Positions 35,695 to 48,200 of a DNA stretch of 64,000 nucleotides are shown one piece after another. Source of the stretch: Unio delphinus (lineage: Eukaryota > Mollusca > Bivalvia > Unionida > Unionidae); NCBI GenBank assembly GCA_029339505.1, contig JAQISU010000070.1, positions 1,049,501 through 1,113,500 on the forward strand. The letters run 5' to 3'. Below the pieces are notes generated by a model, which was not told the origin of the DNA, did no database searches, and was given only the letters and a program-made list of their open reading frames with translations. A program made the position numbers and the translations under genes. Each line of letters begins with the position of its first letter. Position 1 is the first letter of the stretch.

Positions 35695-36675
35695 TACAAG
35701 TGTTGTAGCTGTATACTCAGGCACGAAACGGGACTGCATAATAAGAGGGGTATCGTTATACTCAGGCACGAAATGGGACTGCATTATAAGAGGGAATGTA
35801 TTATAAGTGGGGTAGCTGTATACTCAGGCATGAAACGGGACTGCATTATAATAGGGGTATCTGTATACTCAGGCATGAAACGGGACTGCATTATAATAGG
35901 GGTATCATTATACTCAAGCATGTAAATTGGGAATGAATAACAAGTGGAGTAGCTATATACTCGGGCATGTAATGGGACTGCATTGTAAGTGGGGTTGCTG
36001 TATACTCAGGCAGGATATGGGACTGCATTGTAAGTGGGGCAGCTGTATACTCAGGCAGGAAATGGGACTGCATTATAATAGGGATATCATGATTATACTC
36101 AAGCATGTAAATTGGGAATGAATAACAAGTGGAGTAGCTGTATACTCAGGCAGGAAATGGGACTGCATTGTAAGTGGGGCATCTGTATACTCAGGCATGT
36201 AATGGGACTGCAGTATAAGTGGGGTAGCTGTATACTCAGGCAGGAAATGGGACTGCATTATAAGTGGGGTAGCTGTATACTCAGGCAGGAAATGGGACTG
36301 CATGATAAGTGGGGTAGCTGTATACTCAGGCAGGAAATGGGACTGCATGATAAGTGGGGTAGCTGTATACTCAGGCAGGAAATGGGACTGCATTATAAGT
36401 GGGGTAGCTGTATACTCAGGCAGCAAATGGGACTGCATTATAAGTGGGGTAGCTGTATACTCAGGCAGGAAATGGGACTGCATGATAAGTGGGGTAGCTG
36501 TATACTCAGGCAGGAAATGGGACTGCAGTATAAGTGGGGCAGCTGTATACTCAGGCAGGAAATGGGACTGCATTATAAGTGGGGCAGCTGTATACTCAGG
36601 CAGGAGACTGCATTATAAGTGGGGCATCTGTATACTCAGGCAAGAAATGGGACTGCATTATAAGTGGGGCAGCTC
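35695..36675. repeat. Minisatellite, 45 bp unit, about 22 copies
   Basis: The unit is GTGGGGTAGCTGTATACTCA followed by GGCAGGAAATGGGACTGCATTATAA. Left copies are diverged (CACGAAACGGG, ATAGGGGTATC). Copies at 36115-36600 are nearly identical. A larger block ending GCATGTAAATTGGGAATGAA is itself duplicated (35910 and 36098). Open frames across the array are artefacts of the 45 bp period. Confidence 0.96.
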
Positions 36676-37195
36676 AAGGCTTTTATACTCAGAGACTTCA
36701 ATACTACATGTACTGACAAGCAAAATGGAGTGATGCATCTGAGTGAATGCAATTTCAATAAAGTTCATAAAATTGACAATGATTGTGGAGACTACATTAG
36801 AAAGATACCAACTACTGTACCTCAACATCAACCTAGAAGTTGTAATGGCTTTACAAATATACTGAATGTTATCCATTTACTCTGATCAGCTATCATTTAT
36901 TTTTAGTTTCCTCTTAAATCTATTATGGATGATCATATATCACTGTATTTTTTCATGCAGTTCTCATAGTTCTATTGGAATTAAAACCCTAATATTATTT
37001 GTGCATTAAACCACAGACAATACAGACGGAATCAATAATCATTTTCCAATGAAAATAGATGTTTTTCAAGTCAATGTTAAAGTCATTGATTATACAAATG
37101 AATATTTGGAATCAATATTTGAACATATTCAACAATGCAATCTGCAACCAGCTATTGGTGATCAAAGTAGTGTGCAAAATAAAAAACCAGATGGA

Positions 37196-37285
37196 GCAAT
37201 CAATCTCCAGAGTTTTCATTAATTGAGAAATCAATCTCCAGAGTTTTCATTAATTGAGAAATCAAGCTCCAGAGTTTTTATTACC
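37196..37285. repeat. Tandem repeat, about 31 bp, three copies
   Basis: ATCAATCTCCAGAGTTTTCA then TTAATTGAGAA is repeated, the last copy being diverged and incomplete. Confidence 0.85.
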
Positions 37286-37857
37286 ACCATCCCAGTCCCT
37301 GTACCCATCACTATCTGCTGACCGTGGCCCTGGGGTCATAATGCAAAAACTACCAAATACATGATGCCTTTTCTAATTTTAAAAGTGCATGGTCAATTCA
37401 CCAGAAAAACATAGAATCTGAGGGAAAATATCACTTGTATGTATCAAAGCAAAATATAAACTAATAAATTCATTTTTCTGACAAAATCTATTATATTTAC
37501 TCAAATTCAACATAAAAACATTTAATTTAAAACTTTCCTAAAAAGTCATGAATGAAAATACCACACTCACCTATGACAACAATCACCGAAAACCACAGCA
37601 GTTCAATAGAAACAATTTGCAAAGAACATAGAACACATCTCCCATTAACTACCAGCCTTTATCTAGTAAGCATTCTAAACATTTACTCACTTTTAAATAA
37701 TCAATACACACTACACTGATGAATACACAGTATTGCATAGATGTGATTACATGAAAATGCACTGCTATCATGAACTCCAACAAATGGTAAAGATTCTACC
37801 ATCCTATGGGGCTTGGTAAAATTTGCAAACCAAGTAATCAGTTTATATATATAATGG

Positions 37858-38060
37858 TTTGGTTTGGTGGATTTCATGTCATTTTTCAGCACATGATTGA
37901 CTATACATACCAACAAGTATATTTGGTGGAGAAAGAAGCTGGGAACAACCACCGCTCTACATGAAACTACAAGCATGCTTCCTCATATACCAACAATGGT
38001 TGAAACTATCTTGAACCCCTGCAGACAGAGGTAAGATGTGAATTATCTGTAAAGCTTTAA
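37858..38060 (-). mobile_element. Diverged SINE family A copy
   Basis: The plus-strand text CATTTTTCAGCACATGATTG, ACTATACATACC, GGTGGAGAAAGAAGC and TTGAACCCCTGCAGACAGAG follows the order of family A read in reverse, with many substitutions and no clear A box. Confidence 0.6.
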
Positions 38061-38424
38061 AGTTGAGACAACTCAGCTTGGCCCCAGTTTATAAGGAGAA
38101 AAGGGATGGAAAATGGTATGTTAGGCACCATTCTGGCGGCCCGCCTAATTCCAACATTTCTGCTTGTCACAATAAATGATATAACTGGTCATATTAATGC
38201 TGATGTCCACCCCTCAAGGTAAATTAAGCCAGACCCAAACAACCTAATGCATGTACTTTCTTCCTAGGCAAATTAGTTCTATATGGATAGAGTATATCCA
38301 TTTCTATGACGACATGGCATGAGTATGAAATTGACCAAGCACACTCTTTTCACAATAAAAGATAGTGCTGAACTTAATTGTAACATATTCTGTACTTATC
38401 AGCCAAATTCACTAGCATTTATCT

Positions 38425-38660
38425 GCTTCAATTAATATATCACAATGTGACTGACACCTTGTGTGCTCCATCTGTTCGCTATTGTTTTTATATTACAATG
38501 TGAATGACACATTGTGTGCTCCATCTGCTTCTATTATTTTATCACAAAGTGACAGATGCCCTGTGAGCTCTATCTGCTTCTATTATTATATCAAAATGTG
38601 ACTGACACCCTGTATGATCTGCTTTTATTATTATATCACAATTTGACTGAAACCCTGTGG
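38425..38660. repeat. Degenerate tandem repeat, about 55-65 bp
   Basis: Four diverged copies around ATATCACAATGTGACTGACA and TGTGTGCTCCATCTGCTTCT. Confidence 0.7.
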
Positions 38661-39564
38661 GTCTGTTGATGTAGAACAGACCTGACATGCCATCCTGAAA
38701 GTCAGAAGATGTCACTAATGGAAGCATCTATTTCTTCCATGAGTTGATATTTGACTAAAGCTGTTAGTCATTTGAAAGAATAGGGTTTATATTGCAAATC
38801 TTTCTATTAAAGGATCTTACTTCTTTTGCCTTTACCTTTGTGTCTTTTCTTAGGAAATCTTACTTACTAAACACTGTACACTTATCCACAATAAAGTCTA
38901 AAACTAAAACCAGTTTTCATTAAGCACATTGCTATGAGCTGCATGATGACTTTAATTTATGTTACATAAACAGAAAAGATTTGAGAGGTAAAGTACTTCA
39001 TACATACTACAACAGTTGCAAAGACAAACAAGAAATAAAAGTCGTTACATTAAAAGTCATATCTGAGTTTTTCATAGCTTTACAACTATTCACAGACAGT
39101 TTTAAGGTCAGTTGTAACTCTATACCTTGACAGACACACACTATTTTGACTTTTGCTACTTGTTCTGTCACAATTACACCTGTTAGAAAATGACCCCAGT
39201 GACCTCTAAACAAATGGTGCTTGATTGACTTTATAGGGTTAATAAAGGATAAACTACTTGAGGTTAGTAAATACCGGATATGCTCATATTATAGACTTAC
39301 CAACACCCTTTGGTGAAAATGTAGGAATGCAACTGGGGCTAGCAATTGTTGTTTTTGTTCAGAGGTTGTTGTCTTACCTTTTCATATCGAAATGTAGTGA
39401 ATTTAGGAACAAGAAAAAGTCAAGAACAATCTACAAATCTGGCAACAAATGAGAAAATATTAGACAACTTTAATTGTCTCAGTAATATAACAGCTTTAAA
39501 TGTGTGTGTGATTAGGATTTTTTAATGTAGCTTTAACAATCTTCCAGTCATATCACTCGATGTG

Positions 39565-39720
39565 TGCAGTCTGGCAGTTTATAGTGATTTCTAGCACATG
39601 TCCCACACAGTCACATTATCCTGACACTTAGATGCTGAAGGCCAAGCAAGGCAGCTGTTAGTACCATTTTCCATTTTAAGAAGTCTTTGGAATGATTTGG
39701 CTGGGGTAACTTCACATGAG
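39565..39720 (-). mobile_element. SINE family B, partial copy
   Basis: Matches 29925-30168: GGCAGTTTATAGTGATTTCT, CACAGTCACATTATCCTGAC and GGCCAAGCAAGGCAGCTGTT. The tRNA-like head is too diverged to call. Confidence 0.65.
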
Positions 39721-40393
39721 ACCTAAGTAACTACTATTTTCACATGAAAGAAAACACTGACCCAATAGGGCACAAAATAATATAGATAAAAATTTCAGCT
39801 ATGAAGCATTTATAAATTAAAAGTCTGCACCAAAATATTGTTCCCAATCTTTCTTACTTATCCATACCCTTAAAGATATACATGCAAAAGTGTCCTCATC
39901 TTCACCCACCCCTAGTTTCACCCAAATGAGATGGTTTAAACTGCCACACTGTACTATACAATGATTATAATAACAAATGGCTACTGACTAAACCATTTTA
40001 AACTGATGTATTGCTTTCCTTAATCTAAGACCATGGTACTTTCAAGTGGATCATGATTTCCTAGGTCTCTAACCATGGTACTTTTCATGATACACGCCTT
40101 AGTCTCAGCTAATGGTTCTTTTCAAGTGGATCATGCTTTATTTAGCCTGAGATCACACAGAAGCTAAAACTTTCAAGATTTGGAGTTGGTCATGTAAGGT
40201 GATAAATAATTTTAAAGAAATATTCAGACTTATCATACCAAAGCATATACCTGTAAATAAAAAGTACATTTCATGAATAGTTTAAAAACTTATTTGTCTA
40301 CACAAGTATACACTCCATTTGAACAGGTTTGGCCATCAGCAAACAATATAAAAAATATTTTTAACTTGAAGCCTTCTGTCATTAGCTTCTATA

Positions 40394-40441
<48 letters not shown>

Positions 40442-40775
40442 AACTTTGTATAGCGCCTAATCTTTAGAAGCTCTAAGCGCTTTACAAAATATGACTACAC
40501 TACAGGAAAAACAAATAACAAAAACAACGAAATTGGAAAACATAAAAACATGCCTAAAACATATAAGATACAAAACATTATTAGGTCTCTAAGCTTGTTC
40601 CTGCAGTTGAAAAAGGTGTTTTAATAGCACTTTTAAAGGGATCACTGTGTCTTTGTGTATAATTTCAATGGCCAATTCGTTCCACGTCGCCGGGCCCTGG
40701 TATGCAAAAGAATCTTGTCCATATGACTTGTTTTCATATTGGGAACAATGAGTATACAATTGTCAGCACCCCTAC

Positions 40776-42880
40776 GAAAACAAATTCATGATTTCATGAA
40801 CAATCATGAACTGTTCATGATCCGTTCATCATTTTAGTTCATGAACAAATATTCATGAACGTTCATGAACTATTTTAACATTTTTAAGTTTGGTTGATGA
40901 ATAATTTAAGTACTTTGATGCACCAGCAAGAAATTATTAAAAAATGTATATAAAATTTCTATATAATTATATTCATAAAATGTTCATGAAAATTCACGAT
41001 ACAAACTTCTCACAATATTATTGAAATATAAATAAATGTAAATATTTTTTTTCATTTTTAAATGATATGATAAAATGTTCATAATTGTGTTCTTAACCTG
41101 AATAGTTCTGTATTAATATGGGAAAATATGGGAAAATATTTTCTGGCCAGCATGAACAAAATGTATTTGCTATAAAAGCTTTTAATGACTTTGTTCTAAT
41201 GTTTTTGACCATTACTGTCATAAACTGCATAATTTATTATATTAACTTAGTCGCTGGTTTCCAATGTGCCATAAAAACTGAACTATATAAACAACGATTG
41301 TCCTGATTAGATGATTGTCAAAGAAGAAGTGATGTGATTGGTGAATATACACGTGAAATTACAGCTGCTAAGATGACTTTTCCCCACTAAAGAAAAAGCA
41401 CGTCGTCGACTCTAACATGTTAAAACCTCGAACAAAACACCGTGGATTCCCATGGAATGGATAGATGAGAATATTTTCAATAACAATTTCTTAAATAAGT
41501 ATAAATGTTGAGAAACGATTATGAAGGAAATGATTTGGTGAGAGCAAAATTTGGCGGAAAAGTGTACCCAGCAAGGATCGTTAAAATTACGGTATTTATT
41601 TGTGTGTTTATTTATTTTAGTGAAAGTTATATAAATATATATTTTATTGGCTTTTATGTCATATTAGATTTAAACAAACTAATGATACATGATTTTATTC
41701 AGACCTAATTTAAATGTGCTCTTTGAAGTTTGAAAATCACTAAACACCCCATCCCCCTTTCGATCTCAATACTAGACCCGGTATCGATATCGTTTTCTTT
41801 TTCCTGACATTACTATTTCTATGATCTGATGTAATTTGGTAATTTAAAACAAGAAAACAAGAAAACTAAAGGAGTTAATGTGTCAAATTATGCACAATAA
41901 TGACAACGGGATGAAACCGGAAGCAGTGGATGCATACTAAGGACCTATCATCCTATGTGACACAAGTCTGACGTTTTATCAATAGAAAATGGCGAAAAGC
42001 TTAGAAAGCATGAAATAATACAAGGATATTTAGTGTAACGATGTTGTCAAAACAGTCTGCAATATTCTATTGATTAAAACATATATGACTCCAACTTCAG
42101 TTACAATATTAAAACTAACAGTGACAAAATTTTCCAATATAAATGCTCAAATGTTGTGTTAAGACTTAGTGTAAGGGATGAAATAGTTTTGAGTTGGATC
42201 ATAATTATTCCAGTAAATAAAGTGGTGTACAAAAATAATGTGCTAGTAAAAGCTCAAGACAAAAGTTACTCATAGGTTATCTGTAATTAACTAACTTTAT
42301 CTTTTTGATCAGACAGCAGAAAAGTAAAATTATTAGAAGATGAAGTTTGTGGGCTATGGAGGAAAATTTGAAAACTGGATGGTTCTATGGGCAAGGTGGA
42401 AGAGACATTAAATAGTGAAGGCTGCAGAAAGTTAAAGATCCCAAATATTTAAAAAAGAATATAGCTTGCCAATTTACAATTCATGTTCTTTGTTAAATAT
42501 TAGAGATTTATTGGAAATTAAACTTTTTTGTTAGATATTGCATTTTATTTTTACTGTTTTATAATCCCCACAATTAAGGTGATGATTAAGGATGAAGTAG
42601 TTGTTTGTGAGTTTGTCAGATAATCAACTATTTGTAAATAGGAATTGTTTATGAAGACATGAATCATTCAAGAGAAAATTTGTTCATCATAGTTCATGAA
42701 TATGTTCATGAATGATGATGAACCAATTTGACTTTTATTAACAGTTCATGAATATTCATGAACTGTTCAAGAACAGTTGTGATGTATTGGTTCATGAACG
42801 TTCATGAAGTCATAATTTCATGAACTGACCATTTTCAGTTCATGCACGTTCATGAATGGTTCATGAATTATTCATGATCA
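40776..42880. mobile_element. Unclassified element bounded by GTTCATGAAC palindromes
   Basis: Both edges (40780-40880 and 42690-42880) carry many copies of TTCATGAAC/GTTCATGAA in both orientations, nine or more per side. The 1.8 kb interior has almost none apart from a few near 40980. The flanks resume a LINE coding region in order, so this is an insertion. Subterminal palindromic repeats suggest a DNA transposon end structure. No clean terminal inverted repeat or target duplication was found. At 41505-41590 there is a short protein-like frame (MLRNDYEGNDLVRAKFGGKV then YPARIVKI), possibly an exon start. Confidence 0.6.
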
Positions 42881-43290
42881 TATTGTTGGGGAAGTGGAGT
42901 GCAAGTATCTTGCTGATGTATAGACATTGGTGAGGTCGATAGGTATGCTGGACTGTAGTCTGTCATTGAAACATAGCACAGAGAACAAATTTTGTGTTTG
43001 ATTCTGTATCGAATGGATAGCCAGTGCAGGGTACAGAGCAGTGGTGAGGTGTGCTCTGATCGAGGTACTCTAAAAATGATACAAGCAGCTGTGTTTAGAA
43101 CTTTTTGAAGTTTCTGGCATAGATATTGTGATGAACCTGACAGAATTGAGTTACAATAGTCCAGCCTTGAAAGTACTAATGAACACACAAATGTTTTAGT
43201 GGCATCAACTGAAGGATATTTGCAAATGGAACTGATGCATCTCAGTTCAAGATATGCAGCCTTGCATATGTTCATGCCATGTTGGTGCAA
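42868..43290 (-). pseudogene. Reverse transcriptase C-terminal fragment of the split LINE
   Basis: A 140-codon open frame. It contains AAYLELRCISSICKYPSVDA, KTFVCSLVLSRLDYCNSILS and LHWLSIRYRIKHKICSL, the conserved block downstream of the RT palm in CR1/L2-type LINEs. The last residues run into the palindrome-bearing insertion. The upstream palm region is in another frame at 43337-43651. Confidence 0.8.
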
Positions 43291-43839
43291 TGTGAGAGTA
43301 ACTGTAATGAATAATACCTAGGTTTCGTACTGGCTGTCAGAATTTAATGTTGGTGTTGCTGATATTTATTATCTGAGGTAAAGGATGTGAATGAGAAAGT
43401 CTTTGTGTTGTGATCAGAATAGCCTCAGTTTTATCATCATTCATCTGCAGCTTGTTACATGTCATCCATGATTTCACATCAGAAATGCACCTCTCTACTC
43501 CATGGATGGTAGCATCAGCATAATATATCAAACTTTTAATTGGTTCCACACTGTGTAGTTTTGGAACCATAATACTAATAATTGCAATAGCAATAGTGCT
43601 CACATTACCATATGGAACAATTAATAACAACAACAAATCCTGTAATGTCAAATAACAGAAAAATATATTTACCTTAATTTAAATAGAAACAATTGCTCAG
43701 CAGGATCCATAATGGTGTACCGGTATTTTACACTTCATTATGCTGGCAAATTAAGAAAAGACTGAAATAGCTGGTTAAATTTACAATACATGCAGGGAAT
43801 ACAAAAAGGGACTTTGGAGATTTAGCTGTGTGGACTTAC

Positions 43840-43915
43840 CCATTCACAGTAAGAGTCCCAGCAGGACTCCCAGGTGTAGAGAGTCATCCTGCTTCCTTTT
43901 CCAGCGATGACATCA
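43840..43915 (-). other. GC-richer segment, possible exon, strand ambiguous
   Basis: On the minus strand a frame reads GSRMTLYTWESCWDSYCEW and ends at a donor-like GTAAGTCC. On the plus strand the same bases read WTYPFTVRVPAGLPGVESHP up to a TAA. Both look protein-like and GC content is above the surroundings. Neither strand can be preferred, and a repeat relic is also possible. Confidence 0.2.
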
Positions 43916-43929
43916 CATAATAAAAAAAA

Positions 43930-44065
43930 TATTTCACTGTGTCACTGGAAAACTAAGTTTGTCACTGTTCTACACTGGAATTGCAGTGTAATTAACAGTC
44001 AAATTCACTGTGTCCCTGGAAAACCAAGTCTATCACTGGTGTGTACTGATATTATAATGTGATAA
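43930..44065. repeat. Diverged two-copy tandem repeat, about 80 bp
   Basis: TTCACTGTGTCACTGGAAAA and TTCACTGTGTCCCTGGAAAA start two related copies. Confidence 0.6.
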
Positions 44066-45238
44066 TTAAACACTGTTAATACACTGTTCTGATCACTGTT
44101 CGTTTTCTGTAATACCTTGGTTGGAAAATAATAGATTGAGGTTTACAGTTGTTGTTGAAAATGCCTGCTGACACTGTAACTTCACCGCTAATATTAAAAA
44201 TCACTTCTCTTACAGGCTACCATCAATGGATATGTGAAGTATCATGCTAATGTTCATTCCATCACAGTTGTACATAAAGTTTGATACTGAAAATTATACA
44301 CTGCTAAATAGGCAATTGTTATGACACAGAATAATACAAGTTTCCTAATTACTGGATGAACACATTTTGCACAAAGTTGTCAGTTTTTCCCTAACTAATA
44401 CCTTACGTTTGTAAAACTATTCAGGTAATCCACATTTTGCTAGAGTACTTTTATGTCTAGAAAGCAGAGACTGGGAGAATATGCTGCAGCACATGTATGC
44501 AATTCTTGCATTACTAAATTCATGTGATAGCTCTAAGAGCATACATTATTGTCTTCTTATTCAACACAGTCTACATGATCATTGCAAGGTTTTCTCATCT
44601 ATCCAAACAGCAACTCATCTACTCTTCACCTTGATATGTATCCTGATGATAAAACCATATGAAGCTGACCAATGAAACATGTTCATATAAAAAAACACCC
44701 TGTCATTGATTAAACTATTCCTTTGGTTAAATAATCCCATTGGTTATGCAATGTGACTTGAAATCACTATATCAAAACTGACAGCCTATGCTCCTTCTTT
44801 GTCTTGTTTGAATTGTTCTCTGTCCAAGATAATTTTGACTGGTCCTTTTCACAATGTTTCTCTATTTCAATGTCTGGATTTTTCTTAAACTTTCTGTTAC
44901 CAGTCTATGGTAAGGGCTATGTTCCTGAAAAATTGTTGGAACTTCATGACTGATCACATAAGTGAATAAAGAATAGAGCAGATTAATTTAGCTACACAAA
45001 AAGCCTAAGTAAACTAAACTCCTTATGCATGAGTAACCTACAAAGCACCAACTTATATAAAGAAGCCACCTTTGGTAGGAAACCATCTGAATGAAGCAGC
45101 CATAATTTATAATATAATAGAAAAAGCAGTTGAGTTTTGGTCTTTGTAGGGAACTGTTGACACGTATGTGGTGAAAAGGGTGTACCATATGTATTAATGT
45201 AGAAGTTCCCAAAAGCCCTGATCTGCCATTGCATAATG

Positions 45239-45240
<2 letters not shown>
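44066..45240. other. AT-rich spacer, nothing recognised
   Basis: No gene, array or mobile element could be supported on either strand. Confidence 0.45.

Positions 45241-45242
<2 letters not shown>

Positions 45243-45331
<89 letters not shown>
45243..45331. repeat. (TA)n microsatellite
   Basis: About 44 TA dinucleotides. Frames across it are artefacts. Confidence 0.98.
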
Positions 45332-45333
<2 letters not shown>

Positions 45334-47815
45334 TAACAATTTCTTTCTGTATTAGATGTAAAACTGCAGCTTTGTGACAGATTATCTCACCTATATTCTG
45401 TATATCTGAAACAATATATTTCAAGTAAATAAAGGTTAAATGCACAAAACTTTCCAACACTGAATGAAGTCAATATATTGAACAAAAAGAAACCGCAAAA
45501 TTAAATACAGGAAACATAATTAAGAATGTTAAAATAAATGTGCAACCATTAGACTGGTATTAGCTTACATAAGAAATTTATTTGTGAGTCTGTAATATCA
45601 ATTTTATTTTTTCCCAAACCATATCAGGACTTTTCTCTGTATACAATGTTGCAATTAGCATAAAGTTTGAAACTGACTTTTAGTAAGTGCTAATGTGCCA
45701 TTAAAATGTCACTTTACAAATTTTACATAAGACAAAAGATGGGTATATAATGTCTTTATTTGATCAGATTGAAATAAAATGTGTCACAAATAGATAAGTC
45801 ATCTAATTATTATAGTAATGTGTGTTGTTCCAGGTCAGATTTTCTAAACTGTAGCTAGTGAGCCTGAGTTAGGTAACCTGAAATGGTTTGTACAAAGTGG
45901 AGAAGGTTAAATTCGAGCATTCTCAATTCAATTATTCTTCCCTATCCCACACAACTCCATAAAATTATTAATACAAAACACATTCCTACATTTCATCTGA
46001 GCAGAATTGTTTTTCCAAAAAATGTCAATTCCTAAAGTGACAGGATCCTTTGTTATGATCATGAAATTATGTACACATTGAAAGACTCTAAATAGTTTAA
46101 GAACAACAGCAACTGAGAAAATGTTAGAAACAGTACTGTCACAAAATATTCTAAAGCATCACCATTTTCAGAAGGTATTGCTATAAATTAGGACTTTATA
46201 ATTTTCAACTCTACTAGCTAAGCTTTTATACATGTAGTGAAAACTAGTTTTTTCAGTCTTGCAGACTGTGTCGATAATGTATCATCAGTCCAGATCAATT
46301 TGTCATTAGCAGTTTTACATTACAGTCTGAGTTGAAGACATACACATAACCTTGACTATATGATGGTATTTCATGCAAGGTTTTATTGACTGTTTTTGCG
46401 TTACAATGAATCATGACTATTCATATCACCTACATTGGGTATTGATAAATGATCAAGTACAAAACAACCATTTTAACGTTTTTAATGCAATAGCAGCCAT
46501 ACTTGATGGCAGAGCATCATCATTTGCACAAATTTGAAGTCTTCAGGCTTGGCTGCTTTCTGCTAAATTTGATCAAATTCTGTTCAGACGTTCAGGAGAA
46601 ATCATTTACTAGTTTATCCTTTTTTCAAAAGCAACTTTGGCTATACATGTATTTAACTGCAGATTGCCATAATTAATACTGATGTGAAGGCCTGTCAAGC
46701 TAGAATGCTCTCTGCCAAATTTGGTTAAAATTGGTCCAGTGGTATTTCAGAAGATCAAAATAATCTTGTACTTAATGAATGCTGAGTTATTCAATCTGAT
46801 CACCAAAGTCATAATGCCAAGTGAATTACAAAAACAATAAGAAAGCATTCCATTCCACAACTTGACCAGTAACTAGAAGTCATAGTCTCTAAATCACATT
46901 ACACGTACCTCACAATTCTTGATTCTGACCTCCACTCATACATTTGATCCTAGTCAATAAATTCCATGGACTAGGAACTGTCACAACCACAAATGCCAAC
47001 TGGATGTATGCATTTCTGTGTTCATGTCCAGTAAGTATTTACACAAATGCCTTGTGGGTAAGGATGGATTATGGACCAACGACAGCTGCATATATAAATC
47101 TGTCTCTTCATAAATGTGATTATAAGAGAGGGACCTGAAAGATTTTTAAGCGATTTAACTGGAGGGAAGAGAAAGACTCTGGGGCATGACCCAAAGGTTA
47201 TATGGTGATGTATGTTGACATTTTGGGTATTGAACACGCACATATTTTTAGACATGGAAGAAAAACCAATGTGGAGGATCAAGCTCATAATCCAAAATGT
47301 ATTGGCACATTCTAAACCAAAGAAAGGCGTCATGTTTCATACTTTGATGGTGTACAAGTTCAATAATCATTATTTTGACTCCAGATGTGGATACAAGTAG
47401 TCTAAATAAATTTCTCTGACAGAATCACCACATTTCTTTTTTTTTGCAGTATTCTGGTTCTTTGCAATCAATCATTTTTTAAAACTGGCTGCTAATTAAA
47501 ATCACAGTCATCTTGACTCTCATTAAAAATTACTTCTCTTATTAAAAAAAAAAGAGGACTAAGAAGGTATGGACTAACATGACATAATTACACCCGAATA
47601 CGTAACATGTCATAATTACACCAGAATACGTAACCTCAACACCACTTGTATCACACAAAGGTAGAGTTCCTCCTCTTGCATTTTTATAACAGCAAGGTTT
47701 TTTTTTAAATTTTCTCCTGGACAGCCATTGTAATATGAGAACATTATTTATGAATACAACATGTAACTTTTAATGAATAAAGATAAAATTTATTTCTTAA
47801 CTTTCATTGTTGGCA
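45332..47815. other. AT-rich spacer with a dispersed-repeat relic
   Basis: At 46490-46760 the phrases AAATTTGATCAAATTCTGTT, CTGCCAAATTTGGTTAAAAT and TGGTCCAGTGGTATTTCAGA form two diverged copies of a dispersed family with an internal near-duplication. A short duplication (CATGACATAATTACACC then GAATACGTAA) lies at 47577-47630. Open frames at 46944-47400 occur on both strands without motifs and are not called. Confidence 0.45.
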
Positions 47816-47817
47816 TA

Positions 47818-48200
47818 TTAGTTGTGATGTTTTATTACAATGGAATCAATGTACTGATCAAGTTACATTACAATGGCATAATGGAGGCTTCATTACAATG
47901 GAATCATTGTAGTGATAAAATTTTATTACAATGACATCCTATTAGTTTATTACAATTGCATCACATTAGTTTTATTAACATGGCATCTTAGTAATTTTAT
48001 TACAATGACATTAGTTTTATTACAATGACATCATATTAGTTATATTACAATAGCAACTTTGTAGTGATCAAGTTTCTTTACAATGACATAGTAATTTTAT
48101 TACAATGCATCAATGAAGTGATAAAGTTTTATTACAATGATATCATAGTAGTTTTATAACAATTCATAGTAGTTTTATTACAATAGCATCATTTTATGAC
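47818..48200. repeat. Degenerate short-period repeat, about 20-24 bp
   Basis: TTTTATTACAATGGCATCA-like units recur about 15 times with variable spacing and insertions such as TAGTGATCAAGTT. This is an old, eroded array. Confidence 0.75.

Larger units (their letters stand above)
40397..43651 (-). mobile_element. CR1/L2-like non-LTR retrotransposon remnant, split by an insertion
   Basis: Read on the minus strand. RT motifs at 43337-43651 are YADA (a degenerate YADD) and VKSWMTCNKLQMNDDKTEAI. A C-terminal RT region at 42885-43290 has LVLSRLDYCNSILSG and TSPLLCTLHWLSIRYRIKHK. After a 2.1 kb interruption, a tail at 40680-40775 reads YGQDSFAYQGPATWNELAIE in order. The 3' end (TGTAAAGCGCTTAGAGCTTC then GCGCTATACAAAGTTCTC) closes with an (ATT)n tail at 40397-40438. 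The frame is shifted at least twice and YADD has become YADA, so it is dead. Confidence 0.8.

Noticed and set aside
36073..36733. Three open frames of 143-168 codons
   Set aside because: Produced by the 45 bp array; the peptide repeats every 15 residues.
37571..37800. Two adjacent hydrophobic minus-strand open segments with GTGAGT donors
   Set aside because: They would leave an intron below 60 bp and their phases do not join; both may be chance in AT-rich sequence.
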